64,000 nt of DNA from an uncultured Bacteroidales bacterium. Lineage in GTDB: Bacteria > Bacteroidota > Bacteroidia > Bacteroidales > Bacteroidaceae. Under the pieces are notes generated by a model. It saw only the letters and a list, made by a program, of their open reading frames with translations. It made no database searches and was not told where the DNA came from. The translations under genes were made by a program, and so were the position numbers. The stretch lies in contig CACZAN010000001.1 in NCBI GenBank assembly GCA_902779165.1, forward strand, positions 1 to 64,000, in the 5' to 3' direction. The stretch's first letter is position 1. Every line of letters begins with the position of its first letter. Below, in pieces: positions 16,145-24,839 of the stretch.

Positions 16145-19100
16145 TTATTTGATAATCATTCTCTTGCCGTTAACAATGTAGAGACCACGGGTCGGAGTTG
16201 CTATGCGACGACCAGTGAGGTCATAACAAGCATTGTCCATTACCGCATTGTCCTTTAATGATCCAATTCCATTGACGACGTTGCCTTCGAAGTCAAGGTT
16301 GAAGGAATAGTCTCGGACGTGGGTCTGGGTGTCTGCCGCCGAGAACTGGAAGTAGGCGCGGCAGGCTGACAATGTGCGTGGAACGGCGGTGTATTTCAGC
16401 GTGTTGTTCGAGGTCATGTAGTAGATGTCATCGTTGGAGGCATCGATGCCGAAAGCATCGTAGTAGCCGATGAACTTCACATGCCCGTCTGCCTTGGAGA
16501 TAGTGCGCCCGGGCTCGTCCTTGTCTACAAGGGTGACATCGTTGAAGGTGGGCTCGATGATCGGGTCGTCGATGGTTTCCCACTTGATGATATAGGGTGT
16601 TCCAGCTTCGAGCACATCGTCGATGGTGCTGAAGGTGAGGCTGACCTCTAAACCGTCTATCGAGGCATCAGTGAGTGTCTTGACGGTGGCATCTGCCAGC
16701 GGGCTGTCGGTGATCGTCACGTCGAACGGCAGGCAGAGCGTATTCCAAGAGCCGTCCTTGTAAAGCGTGCGGCCGCTGAGTGTTATGTTGCAGGTCTCGC
16801 CCGCATGACTGCTGATGAGCGCGCTGTTGGTGATTCCGTTGTTCGCCAGTTCGTAGGTGGGCGTAATCATCATGTAGAGGTTGGCTTCCTGTTGTGAACT
16901 GGTATATGTGGTGAAACGAGGACTGGAGCTGTTGTACTGCAAGGTGCCACAATCACCATAGGTCATAACAACGCCTGATTTGCCTTTGCTCAACGTCCAT
17001 TCCTTTCCTTCTTTACTTGCAGATTCTGCCAACTTCTTTGCGTCGGTTGCATAGAGGTACTTTCCTGTGCTCTCGTTCTTGATGGTCCAGCCTACATCTT
17101 GGTTGCCTTCGAGGACGAAGAAGGCCACATCGTCGTTAATCGTAATGGCATCTCCGGACAAGGAGACATTGACCATGTCTAAATAGTTGGTGTTCAACTG
17201 TCCTGCTGCGGTTCCCTTAGTGCCGCAAGCGATAATGTAGCGTGCTCCGGTAACCATCTGATCTGTGCTTGCTACCAGTTTATAGGTGGTGCCATCGGAC
17301 GTCGGTACGTCAGGATCCGGGTTGTCGAATGTCGGCTCTACATAATTATCGTAGCTGAAGGCATCTTCGGTCATTGAGCCCCAAATGTATTGTTCCAATC
17401 CAGGATAGTCAATGAAAGGATTGCGGTTTTTCTGTATGCTGTAGACAGCATCGTTGCGTGCAATCTCCTTCTCGCTGACGGGGTCGTTCTTTGCCCATTT
17501 CAGCAACATGGACAGTTGCCATTCCGTGAGTCCTGGGTAGGTGGTGCCATCGAGCGTAGGTCTGGAATCGCTGTAGTTGCTGTACCAGTCAGGCAGTTTC
17601 TCCTCGTAGCACGTTACCATATAGAAATAGGTACGCGCGAAGTCACCTTTATACTCATCGTTAGGCTCAAAGACGGTGCCGGCGTAGCCGGAATAGGTAC
17701 AGGTGCCGACCTTGCTGAAGTCATTGGCGGATGTGTAGGTGTTACCCGTCGTCTCGCCGAAGGGGTAATTGCCCCGCCTGTTGTTCACATAGGCGTCTGT
17801 GGGATAGATGTGGTGTAAGTCGGTATACATCGGCGCGTTGTCGTTGAACCAGCTACTGGGGAAGGAATGCTCACGGTTGAAGCCGGCACCTTCGCTGCTG
17901 TTGCCTCCGCTGCTGTCTGGGTCGTAGTTGGTGATGTTGGAGTACATGTCCCAAATCTTGCCGTCGCTGCGAAGATCTGTGGCCTTGAAGCTTGTCAACA
18001 AACTGTTGTAGGATTGCTCTTCGCGGTTGTAGATGATTCCGCACAAGGCCGTTTTCAGGGCTTCACCTTTCTTGCCGTCGGCATTCTTATAGTAGGCAAG
18101 CTCGGAATCGGAAGGGCTGTCGCTATCGGAATAGGTGATAGTGACTCCCTTAATGCGCCGTTGACCGCTGCTGCCTCCGACCGTGAATGTGACGGACTGA
18201 GTGCTGCCCGTCCAAGTGCCTTCGCTGTAAGATTCAACGTCCGTTGTGATGTCATTGCTTCCATCGCCCGTGCCAAAGGTGAGCGAAATCTTAACCATGG
18301 TCTTAGCAGCAGTTATTGTCATGGAGTTGCTGCCGTAAAGGCGGATGGCATTGCCGGTGGTATAAAAGGTGGGTTTATTACTGTTTGTGCCCTTACTGAA
18401 GGTGAGGACACAGTCGGTGCCGATAATATCTGTAATCGACTGACCGTTTGTGAAACCTTGGTTCGTGAAGTCTATGGACTCGCTTGAGGTTGCCGGTGTG
18501 TCAGGATCCGGAGTGGATTCGTTGAAGATGAATGATATCGTGCCATCGGCGTTTTGAGTGATGTCTTCGACAGAGGAGTTCAGGTAGTAGCTGCCGTCTG
18601 TGTTTGCATTGAACAAGTGGGCAGCGGGTGTGGAACTCTTGCTGAAAACATTATTTGACCCAAAGGGATATGGATCGTTGGCCATGCCATCCCAGGTATA
18701 ATACTTTGTGTCATCGTACATTCTGTATTCATATTCGTTATCAGCCGCAATCCACGTCATGCGCTGATGTGAGGGGATATCGTTAGGTTGGTTGCTCTCC
18801 CAGACCGATTTATCGTAGTCCACATGAAGGATAAGCAGCCCCTTGCCGGGCAGATCGGCATCCCAACCCGTCAGCTGTCTGTTCTCCAGGAGGAAATACT
18901 CGTCTCGGTTGCCTGGGTTGTAAATAATGTAGGTGTCGCTGCCCTTATCCTGAAGAGCCTTCATATTGCTCACTGTTTGTGTGGAAGTCAACTCTGTAGG
19001 AGTCTTCCATCCTGCCATCCAACGCTCGTAGCTGGTGAATCCTGCTGGCAGGAAGCTGTCGCCATTATACGAGCCGCCGTCCATAAGGTCCCAGTAGCCC

Positions 19101-20047
19101 ATGCCCTGTCCGCCACTATAGTCCGTGTCGTAGAAGTCCGGGTAGCCGAGGCAGTGGCTGAATTCATGGCAGATCGTACCAATTCCAGCTATTTCGCCCG
19201 TTCCGGCATTCAACTCCTGTCCACAGGCATAAGTGTCGATGATCACTCCGTCAAGTGTTTGTGCGCCGGAGCCGTCGCCATCGTATACAGCTTCGCTCAG
19301 TAGCCATTCGTGCGGCCAAATGGTAGTCTCTGAGCCACCATCGGCTTCCCCCATACCAGCATAAACCACATACACCTGTTCCACTTCGCCATCTCCGTTC
19401 CAATCGTAGTCGGCAAAGTTGACTTGTGAATCAGCCGCTTGCAGGGCTTCAATGACCATCTCAGCTGCATGTAGATCGTCTCCATTTTCATTATTGGTTC
19501 CGTAGTAAGATTGATCATTGGATACCGTGACCGGTCCGACGACGTCAAAGGTTAACTCAAACTGGCCGTCGCTCTGGGCGTAGAAGTAGTCGTAAAGAGA
19601 ACCCTTGAAGTCGCCATCTGAGAAATGCTCCTCGTTAGCGATGCGTTGGTAGAGGGTATTGTCGTTTTCAGACTTGAAGGCCACATCAGAGAAGTTCACA
19701 AGGATGATCAGTCCTTTCTTTTGCCCTATGATGGGGTTGAAATCACCTATGCGTCGGGGTGTCAAACGCTTCATGCGATGGGCGTTGGCCTTGTTGCGAC
19801 GGGCTTGTGCCCGCTGCGTGATGGCCTTGGGATTCACCACCTGATAAGTCCCAGTCCCTGCTACTTCATGATAGGCCTTGCCATCGAGGCCTATCCAGTA
19901 GTGGGCGAACTCATCGCCTACTAATTTGGCTCTGACGGTGGTGCCATCAGACAGGTTTAGAATTTTGGTCAGCCCTGGCTTTGCTGGGACTGCAAAGATG
20001 AGCGATGACATCATTGCCAACAGAAATGTACATAAAAAATTTTTCAT
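16145..20047 (-). CDS. Secreted M6 metalloprotease fused to endonuclease I
   Basis: A 1300-residue secreted protein. Signal peptide about 1-19 (MKNFLCTFLLAMMSSLIFA). Residues about 30-480 are an M6 (immune inhibitor A-like) metalloprotease with zinc motif H294-E-F-S-H298-C-L-G-Y-P-D304 and the downstream 'GYWDLMDGG' turn. A beta-rich 'SESIDFTNQGFTNGQ' module covers about 510-640. Residues about 649-892 are an endonuclease I (EndA/NucM) domain with N724-R-E-H727 and D743-L-H-H746, both family hallmarks. Two further beta modules follow (about 920-1060 and 1085-1260), and the tail 'TRGLYIVNGKRMIIK' resembles a type IX secretion sorting signal. The product should cleave proteins and nucleic acids outside the cell. 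It lies 33 bp after prfA and 18 bp before the 59-residue ORF. Confidence 0.92.
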   Translation of the reverse strand: MKNFLCTFLLAMMSSLIFAVPAKPGLTKILNLSDGTTVRAKLVGDEFAHYWIGLDGKAYHEVAGTGTYQVVNPKAITQRAQARRNKANAHRMKRLTPRRIGDFNPIIGQKKGLIILVNFSDVAFKSENDNTLYQRIANEEHFSDGDFKGSLYDYFYAQSDGQFELTFDVVGPVTVSNDQSYYGTNNENGDDLHAAEMVIEALQAADSQVNFADYDWNGDGEVEQVYVVYAGMGEADGGSETTIWPHEWLLSEAVYDGDGSGAQTLDGVIIDTYACGQELNAGTGEIAGIGTICHEFSHCLGYPDFYDTDYSGGQGMGYWDLMDGGSYNGDSFLPAGFTSYERWMAGWKTPTELTSTQTVSNMKALQDKGSDTYIIYNPGNRDEYFLLENRQLTGWDADLPGKGLLILHVDYDKSVWESNQPNDIPSHQRMTWIAADNEYEYRMYDDTKYYTWDGMANDPYPFGSNNVFSKSSTPAAHLFNANTDGSYYLNSSVEDITQNADGTISFIFNESTPDPDTPATSSESIDFTNQGFTNGQSITDIIGTDCVLTFSKGTNSNKPTFYTTGNAIRLYGSNSMTITAAKTMVKISLTFGTGDGSNDITTDVESYSEGTWTGSTQSVTFTVGGSSGQRRIKGVTITYSDSDSPSDSELAYYKNADGKKGEALKTALCGIIYNREEQSYNSLLTSFKATDLRSDGKIWDMYSNITNYDPDSSGGNSSEGAGFNREHSFPSSWFNDNAPMYTDLHHIYPTDAYVNNRRGNYPFGETTGNTYTSANDFSKVGTCTYSGYAGTVFEPNDEYKGDFARTYFYMVTCYEEKLPDWYSNYSDSRPTLDGTTYPGLTEWQLSMLLKWAKNDPVSEKEIARNDAVYSIQKNRNPFIDYPGLEQYIWGSMTEDAFSYDNYVEPTFDNPDPDVPTSDGTTYKLVASTDQMVTGARYIIACGTKGTAAGQLNTNYLDMVNVSLSGDAITINDDVAFFVLEGNQDVGWTIKNESTGKYLYATDAKKLAESASKEGKEWTLSKGKSGVVMTYGDCGTLQYNSSSPRFTTYTSSQQEANLYMMITPTYELANNGITNSALISSHAGETCNITLSGRTLYKDGSWNTLCLPFDVTITDSPLADATVKTLTDASIDGLEVSLTFSTIDDVLEAGTPYIIKWETIDDPIIEPTFNDVTLVDKDEPGRTISKADGHVKFIGYYDAFGIDASNDDIYYMTSNNTLKYTAVPRTLSACRAYFQFSAADTQTHVRDYSFNLDFEGNVVNGIGSLKDNAVMDNACYDLTGRRIATPTRGLYIVNGKRMIIK

Positions 20048-20080
20048 AAAAATAAGGGTAAAGGCTATATACTTTGGTAT

Positions 20081-21193
20081 TTACAATGCACTCTCTTTCA
20101 GTCGTTCTGCGTTCTCTGCCACAGTCAGCCGGTCTATGCATTCCTGGATGTCGCCGTCCATGAAGGCAGCGAGGTTGTAGATGGTATATCCGATGCGGTG
20201 GTCGGTGATACGGCCCTGAGGGTAGTTGTAGGTGCGAATCTTGGCGGAGCGGTCGCCAGTGGAGACCATGGTCTTGCGGCGTGCCGCGATGTCGTCGATG
20301 TACTTCTGGTGCTCCTTGTCATAAATAAAGGTACGCAGGCGCGCGAGAGCGCGTTCTTTATTTTTTGGCTGGTCGCGCGTCTCGGTACACTCGATGAGAA
20401 TCTCTTCGGTCTCGCCCGTGTTCGGGTTCGTCCACATGTAACGGGCGCGAACTCCGGATTCTACTTTATTCACGTTCTGTCCGCCAGCACCCTGGCTGCG
20501 GAAGGTGTCCCATTTGATGGCACCCTCGTTGATTTCCACGTCAAATTCCTCGGCTTCGGGCAGTACTGCTACGGTGGCAGCAGAAGTGTGTACGCGGCCT
20601 TGTGTCTCAGTGACAGGCACTCGTTGCACCCGATGTACTCCGCTTTCGTATTTCATAGTGCCATAGACCTTTTCGCCCGTGACGGAGAAGATAATTTCCT
20701 TGTAGCCACCTGCAGCGCCTTCCGTGAAGCTGGAGATGGCAATCTTCCATCCCTTTGTCTCGCAGTACTTGGAGTACATACGGAAGAGGTCGCCAGCGAA
20801 GAGTGCTGCCTCGTCGCCGCCTGTGCCACCACGAATCTCCATGATGACGTCCTTGTCATCTTCCGGGTCGGCGGGAATGAGCAACAGCTTAATGTCCTCC
20901 TCTAACTGCGGCAGACTTTCCTGAGCGGCATTCATCTCCTCGCGCGCCATCTCTTTGATGTCCGGGTCGTCTTCTGAGAGCATTTCCTTGGCATCTTCAA
21001 TGGTTTGTAGTGCTGTGATGTATTCCTTGCGCTTCTTGACAATGGCGCCCAGATCTTTGTATTCCTTTGTTAGCTTGACATAGCGCTTCTGATCAGCGAT
21101 GACAGCGGGATCGGTGATGAGCGTGCCTACTTCTTCATAGCGGCTCACCAAGCCTTCTAATCTGTCTAACAGTTCGTTGTTCTCTATAGCCAT
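20081..21193 (-). CDS. prfA: Peptide chain release factor 1
   Basis: Recognises UAA and UAG stop codons and triggers peptide release on the ribosome. The 370-residue protein has the usual length. The universal GGQ motif (GAGGQNVNKVESG) lies near residue 236, preceded by the RF1-type 'RVQRVPVTETQGRVHTSAATVAV'-like strand and followed by 'KIRTYNYPQGRITDHRIG', which separates RF1 from RF2. No internal frameshift of the RF2 kind is present. It is separated from the upstream tRNA-Val by a terminator, and the protease-nuclease gene follows after 33 bp with no clear promoter between, so those two may share transcripts. Confidence 0.97.
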   Translation of the reverse strand: MAIENNELLDRLEGLVSRYEEVGTLITDPAVIADQKRYVKLTKEYKDLGAIVKKRKEYITALQTIEDAKEMLSEDDPDIKEMAREEMNAAQESLPQLEEDIKLLLIPADPEDDKDVIMEIRGGTGGDEAALFAGDLFRMYSKYCETKGWKIAISSFTEGAAGGYKEIIFSVTGEKVYGTMKYESGVHRVQRVPVTETQGRVHTSAATVAVLPEAEEFDVEINEGAIKWDTFRSQGAGGQNVNKVESGVRARYMWTNPNTGETEEILIECTETRDQPKNKERALARLRTFIYDKEHQKYIDDIAARRKTMVSTGDRSAKIRTYNYPQGRITDHRIGYTIYNLAAFMDGDIQECIDRLTVAENAERLKESAL

Positions 21194-21253
21194 AAGGTGA
21201 AATATCGTCTAAATGGTAGTTTCCACTTGAAATGTTGCTGAATGTGATAAAAC

Positions 21254-21289
21254 CAAAAAGGCGGACCTGCCGTGGTGGCCAGTCCGCCT
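21254..21289 (-). terminator. Terminator after tRNA-Val
   Basis: On the minus strand AGGCGGAC (21289 to 21282) pairs with GTCCGCCT (21266 to 21259), followed by a run of five T. It lies between the tRNA-Val 3' end and prfA. Confidence 0.85.
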
Positions 21290-21299
21290 CTCTCGATGG

Positions 21300-21377
21300 T
21301 GGTAGGAACGATCGGGCTCGAACCGATGACCTCTTCAATGTGACTGAAGCGCTCTGAACCAACTGAGCTACGCTCCT
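21300..21377 (-). tRNA. tRNA-Val(CAC)
   Basis: A full cloverleaf on the minus strand. The acceptor stem AGGAGCG pairs with CGTTCCT, the D-arm is GCTC-loop-GAGC, the anticodon arm is CTTCA-GTCACAT-TGAAG giving anticodon CAC, and the T-arm is ATCGG-TTCGAGC-CCGAT. The discriminator is A, and the CCA end is encoded (21302-21300). The G at position 32 of the anticodon loop is unusual. A promoter and a terminator flank it, so it is probably a single-gene transcript. Confidence 0.88.
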
Positions 21378-21396
21378 ATCTTCCAGTTTGCGGGTG

Positions 21397-21427
21397 CAAA
21401 GGTACAACTTTCTTTTGAAACCTCCAA
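21397..21427 (-). promoter_or_regulatory. Promoter of tRNA-Val
   Basis: On the minus strand TACCTTTG (21404 to 21397) with TTG (21427 to 21425) 20 bases upstream fits the Bacteroidetes consensus. It carries the extended downstream string TACCTTTGCACCCGCAAA, shared with the tRNA-fMet and mfd promoters. Confidence 0.7.
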
Positions 21428-21514
21428 CAAAAACTGATAATATTTTTAGTTTGGTAGCAAGAATGGCGCAGTTTGCTCCTTTTCAGCTTTCGTTTTACAT
21501 AGAATACGAACGAC

Positions 21515-23446
21515 CTATAGGCTCTCTACTGTCAAGTTCGTCACGCGGCTGCGCAGGGTGGCATCGGTGCGCTGAAGGGGGAACCGGAGGGTTCGGAAAA
21601 CTTTGAAACTTTTGTCTTTAGGGAAGGTGCGAAGCTGGGGGCTGAGAGCCTCTACAAGCTTTCCGTTGACAAAGAGACGGGTCTCGCGATTGTCTCCCTC
21701 GATGGCGATGCATTCTTTCACACCAGGACGCAGCGTGTGGCGGAAGCTGAAGAGGTAGCCATCGCGGATGAAGCCCAAACGTCCAGTGGCAGGATCGGAG
21801 ATGTAGAACTCGGCATCATCACTGCGGAAGAGGGCTGTGCCACGGGATTCCTGGGCGGCCTCTACCTCGAAGCTGACACGATAGGGCCAGCCGATATGCT
21901 GGATGGGGCGCTGGGATCCCGCCTCCACCTTCGCGTTCTCGAGCACAAGACCTCTCGGGTAGCGTCCGAGATCATTGATGCCGGGTGCCTCGCTGAGGTT
22001 GTTGGCCAGACGCAGCCACTCCTCGCAGGTGCGGATAGTGTCAACCGCCCACGTTTTCTCGGCGATCACCTGCAGGGCTGGCATGATGCGATGGTGGATA
22101 TCTGCTACGGCGATGCCATTTCCTACAACGTCATTCCAAACAGCAAACATGCCGCCCTTGATTTGCGGGTCACCTTCTTCGAAACGCACTCCAGCGATGT
22201 TGGCTGGAGTGTATTCCTTATAGAGACGCGGAACATTGAGGTAGTCGTTATAGTAACCTGCGGCGGGTACGATGTAGGTGTAGCGGTCAGGTACACATAC
22301 AAGCTGATAGCCAAGGGTGTGCATGGAGTCGGGCTTGGCATAACCATTGTACCAAGCGAACATCAGTACATCATCTACTTTCACGGGAGTCGTTCCCTTT
22401 GCATGGGTGAGTGAGCCCCAGAGTACGGCTTGCTTGCCGTAGCTCTCTACGGTGTGGATGAGATGGTCGGTGAAACCACGGAACAGCTCTACGATTTCCT
22501 GTTTTCGATTGCTGTATTCATCGGTTCCTATATGAACGCGCGGACAGGCAAACACGGGATTTGGGCCGCCCAGATACTCGGCGTAGAGGCTGTCGATGAA
22601 AGGAATCACTTCGGGGTTGGTGAGCTCGAGGTGGTCCATGCCAAACTCTTGGCTGCCTAAGCTGGGACGGAAGTGGGAAAAGCTGAGGCTGTGGGCGGGA
22701 GCATCGATTTCAGGAATGATCTCCACGCCCTGAGCGGCGGCTTCGATAATGAAATTGCGGAATTCGGCCTTCGTGTAGCTACCATCTTGGGCCGTGAGCT
22801 CAGGGAAGAGCTCGCTCTCCAGACGGAAGGCAGAATATACCAGACTCCAGTCGTTGTAGAAGAAAGGCGGAAAGCCCTGGTCGTTGAGGTGCACCTCGAG
22901 GGTATTCATCTTGTAATAGGCCATTGTGCGCACCAAGCGGCGCAGGTAGTCCAGCGGGATGTACTTGCGCCCGCAGTCCAGCACGATTCCGCGCAGGGGG
23001 TAGTCCGGACGGTCGGCGATGCGTCCTTTGGGCAGGGACTGGCCTATTTGCAGGAGGGTTTGTGCGGCGTGGTAGGCACCTCGTTCAGTGGCTTCGATGC
23101 GTACGCTTTTGGCGATATCGATGGCGTATCCTTCTTCGCCCAGCTTTTTCTGAGGTCGATAGACAAAAAGGATATCGGCTTCAGCAGCTTTGTTGCCTTT
23201 GGCTACAGAGAGGGTGAGCCCATTTGTCTGCAAGTCGCGGGCTAAGGCTTCGGCGGCAATACGCAGACGGGCATCAGAGTAGAGGATGCGGCTTTGGGAG
23301 GTGAGTTGCAATTTACCCGTTCCTCCTTTCCATTCGTGGATGGCAGGGATGGTGAAGGGTCGCGGATTCACAACCTTCTGAGCAGAAAGACCCAGGGGGA
23401 ACAGTAGCAGGGTAAGCACTGCGAAATAAAGACGTAATGTGTGCAT
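21515..23446 (-). CDS. Secreted beta-N-acetylhexosaminidase, GH20
   Basis: Removes terminal N-acetylhexosamine from glycans, probably host mucin or other glycoconjugates, in the periplasm or at the surface. The chosen ATG gives a 643-residue protein with a clean signal peptide (MHTLRLYFAVLTLLLFPLGLSAQ, cleavage after A). The open frame extends 30 codons further to a GTG, but that would bury the signal peptide and overlap the promoter. A GH20b-type N-terminal domain is followed by the TIM barrel with 'RGIVLDCGRKYIPLDYL' and 'HIGTDEYS', whose D309-E310 pair is the catalytic dyad of substrate-assisted hydrolysis. The C-terminal 150 residues form a LamG-like beta domain. It is transcribed alone from its own promoter. 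Confidence 0.93.
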   Translation of the reverse strand: MHTLRLYFAVLTLLLFPLGLSAQKVVNPRPFTIPAIHEWKGGTGKLQLTSQSRILYSDARLRIAAEALARDLQTNGLTLSVAKGNKAAEADILFVYRPQKKLGEEGYAIDIAKSVRIEATERGAYHAAQTLLQIGQSLPKGRIADRPDYPLRGIVLDCGRKYIPLDYLRRLVRTMAYYKMNTLEVHLNDQGFPPFFYNDWSLVYSAFRLESELFPELTAQDGSYTKAEFRNFIIEAAAQGVEIIPEIDAPAHSLSFSHFRPSLGSQEFGMDHLELTNPEVIPFIDSLYAEYLGGPNPVFACPRVHIGTDEYSNRKQEIVELFRGFTDHLIHTVESYGKQAVLWGSLTHAKGTTPVKVDDVLMFAWYNGYAKPDSMHTLGYQLVCVPDRYTYIVPAAGYYNDYLNVPRLYKEYTPANIAGVRFEEGDPQIKGGMFAVWNDVVGNGIAVADIHHRIMPALQVIAEKTWAVDTIRTCEEWLRLANNLSEAPGINDLGRYPRGLVLENAKVEAGSQRPIQHIGWPYRVSFEVEAAQESRGTALFRSDDAEFYISDPATGRLGFIRDGYLFSFRHTLRPGVKECIAIEGDNRETRLFVNGKLVEALSPQLRTFPKDKSFKVFRTLRFPLQRTDATLRSRVTNLTVESL

Positions 23447-23475
23447 AAATAGGTTGGTTTGTTGTTTCCTGAGGG

Positions 23476-23483
23476 CAAAAATA
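23476..23483 (-). promoter_or_regulatory. Promoter -7 element of the GH20 gene
   Basis: TATTTTTG on the minus strand fits TAnnTTTG and lies about 30 nt upstream of the chosen start codon, which supports using the internal ATG. The remaining 190 bases up to the BtuF-like gene hold no gene or clear signal. Confidence 0.55.
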
Positions 23484-23669
23484 CCACAAAATGTCCGAAT
23501 GACCAAAGAATCTTCAGAAAAGTTTTTCTTAGGCACATAGTTTTGTACTAATTCGTTTAATATGGCCCAAATTGCCTATTGTTTGCACGCCCAATTAATC
23601 AGATGTGTCTTTTGTTTATGATTTAATCCATGTAATCCGTGAAATATGTGTAAATATTATGAGTGGAAT

Positions 23670-24833
23670 TTACTCTTGGAGGGGATGGTAATAGACTGGA
23701 TGCTGGTCTGGGAGAAGTTCTGGGTGGAGAATGCAGATGAGGTCGCGCAGCAGACGGTCGGGATGGAAGGGCGTCTCTTCGTAGAAATGATTATGGGCCA
23801 GGTCGCAGGCGTAGATGTGGCGTTGCAGGAAGGCGCGGAAGCGGGTATAGGGCTGATAGTCAGCAGCGAGACTGGAGTAGGTGAGGGGGGACTGGCTGTT
23901 ATATTTCACGAGCCAGACGTCAGCATCTTGTGCTTCATCGAGTACGGTCTCGAAAGAAAGGGCGACGCTGCCACTTCCCTTACGGTTGGCAAAGAGGTAG
24001 TTAGCACCGGCATCGGCGAACATGATGCCCATGGTGCTCTGACCGCAGGGTACGAACCACTGGCCGCCGTAAAGCATTTCGGTGAGAAGACTCACCCCCT
24101 CCTTTACGTGAGAGGCTTTGGAGTGGGTGATCTCTTTCAGGGCGAGGTAGTTGCTTTCCACTTTATGGAAGATGCTGTCGGCGCGTTCGGCTACGCCAAA
24201 GAGCTCACCGTAGAAGCGTATCCACTCTGCGCGGGCCAGCGGTGAGACTTCCATATACTCTGCACATTCGATGATGGGAATCCCCAGACGCTCCACGCGA
24301 CCGTAGCCACCACTGTGCTCGAAGGGGGTGAGCAAAAGGATGTCTGGTGCGACATCCATAATGCGTTCAATATTGGGATTCATGCCGTTTCCAAAATCTG
24401 CGATGCGTCCAGCGGCCAAGCCCTCGTTGACTGCGGGCAGGTCGATATACTCTTTCTCGCAGACCCCTGCAATAGCGGTTCCTATACCTAATTCGTCGAG
24501 GAGGCCACAGTGGACGGCGGTAGCTACGCCAGCATGTCGGACGGGAGTCTTGATAAGTGAATATGGAAAAGTGAAACGCGAATAATCGAGCTGGGTGAGG
24601 GTGTCGTGTTGGAGGATATAGCGATGTAGCACTTGGGTGGTGTCCCAAGGGTTGCGTAGAGTCCAGATGCTGAAACCATCGCCGTGCTCACAGGTAAGGT
24701 TGGTGGCATAGCGTAGAGGGGCTGGCTCAAGGTCTGAGGAGGTGGTGCTGCGGCCTGAGCAGGAGCTGATGACCATCGTTGCCAAGATGGCTAATGTATG
24801 ATGAATAATATATAATGTATAATGGCTACGCAT
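23670..24833 (-). CDS. BtuF/FecB-type periplasmic binding lipoprotein
   Basis: A 387-residue lipoprotein (lipobox VISSC, Cys25) of the helical-backbone metal/cobalamin-binding family that delivers ligand to an ABC transporter. The two-lobed fold is suggested by 'LGIGTAIAGVCEKEYIDLPAV', 'PDILLLTPFE' and 'GIPIIECAEYMEVSPLARAEWIRFYGELFG', all typical of BtuF-like proteins. It is the last gene of the riboswitch-led B12 operon, 6 bp after the BtuB-like gene, so cobalamin is the most likely ligand. Unusually, no BtuC or BtuD gene follows. The start codon and signal sequence lie in an AT-rich string resembling the intergenic filler repeats of this genome. Siderophore or heme binding cannot be excluded from sequence alone. 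Confidence 0.82.
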   Translation of the reverse strand: MRSHYTLYIIHHTLAILATMVISSCSGRSTTSSDLEPAPLRYATNLTCEHGDGFSIWTLRNPWDTTQVLHRYILQHDTLTQLDYSRFTFPYSLIKTPVRHAGVATAVHCGLLDELGIGTAIAGVCEKEYIDLPAVNEGLAAGRIADFGNGMNPNIERIMDVAPDILLLTPFEHSGGYGRVERLGIPIIECAEYMEVSPLARAEWIRFYGELFGVAERADSIFHKVESNYLALKEITHSKASHVKEGVSLLTEMLYGGQWFVPCGQSTMGIMFADAGANYLFANRKGSGSVALSFETVLDEAQDADVWLVKYNSQSPLTYSSLAADYQPYTRFRAFLQRHIYACDLAHNHFYEETPFHPDRLLRDLICILHPELLPDQHPVYYHPLQE

Positions 24834-24839
24834 AGAGGG

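Noticed and set aside
23447..23536. A GTG start that would lengthen the hexosaminidase by 30 residues
   Set aside because: The added residues precede a perfect signal peptide and overlap a good promoter element.
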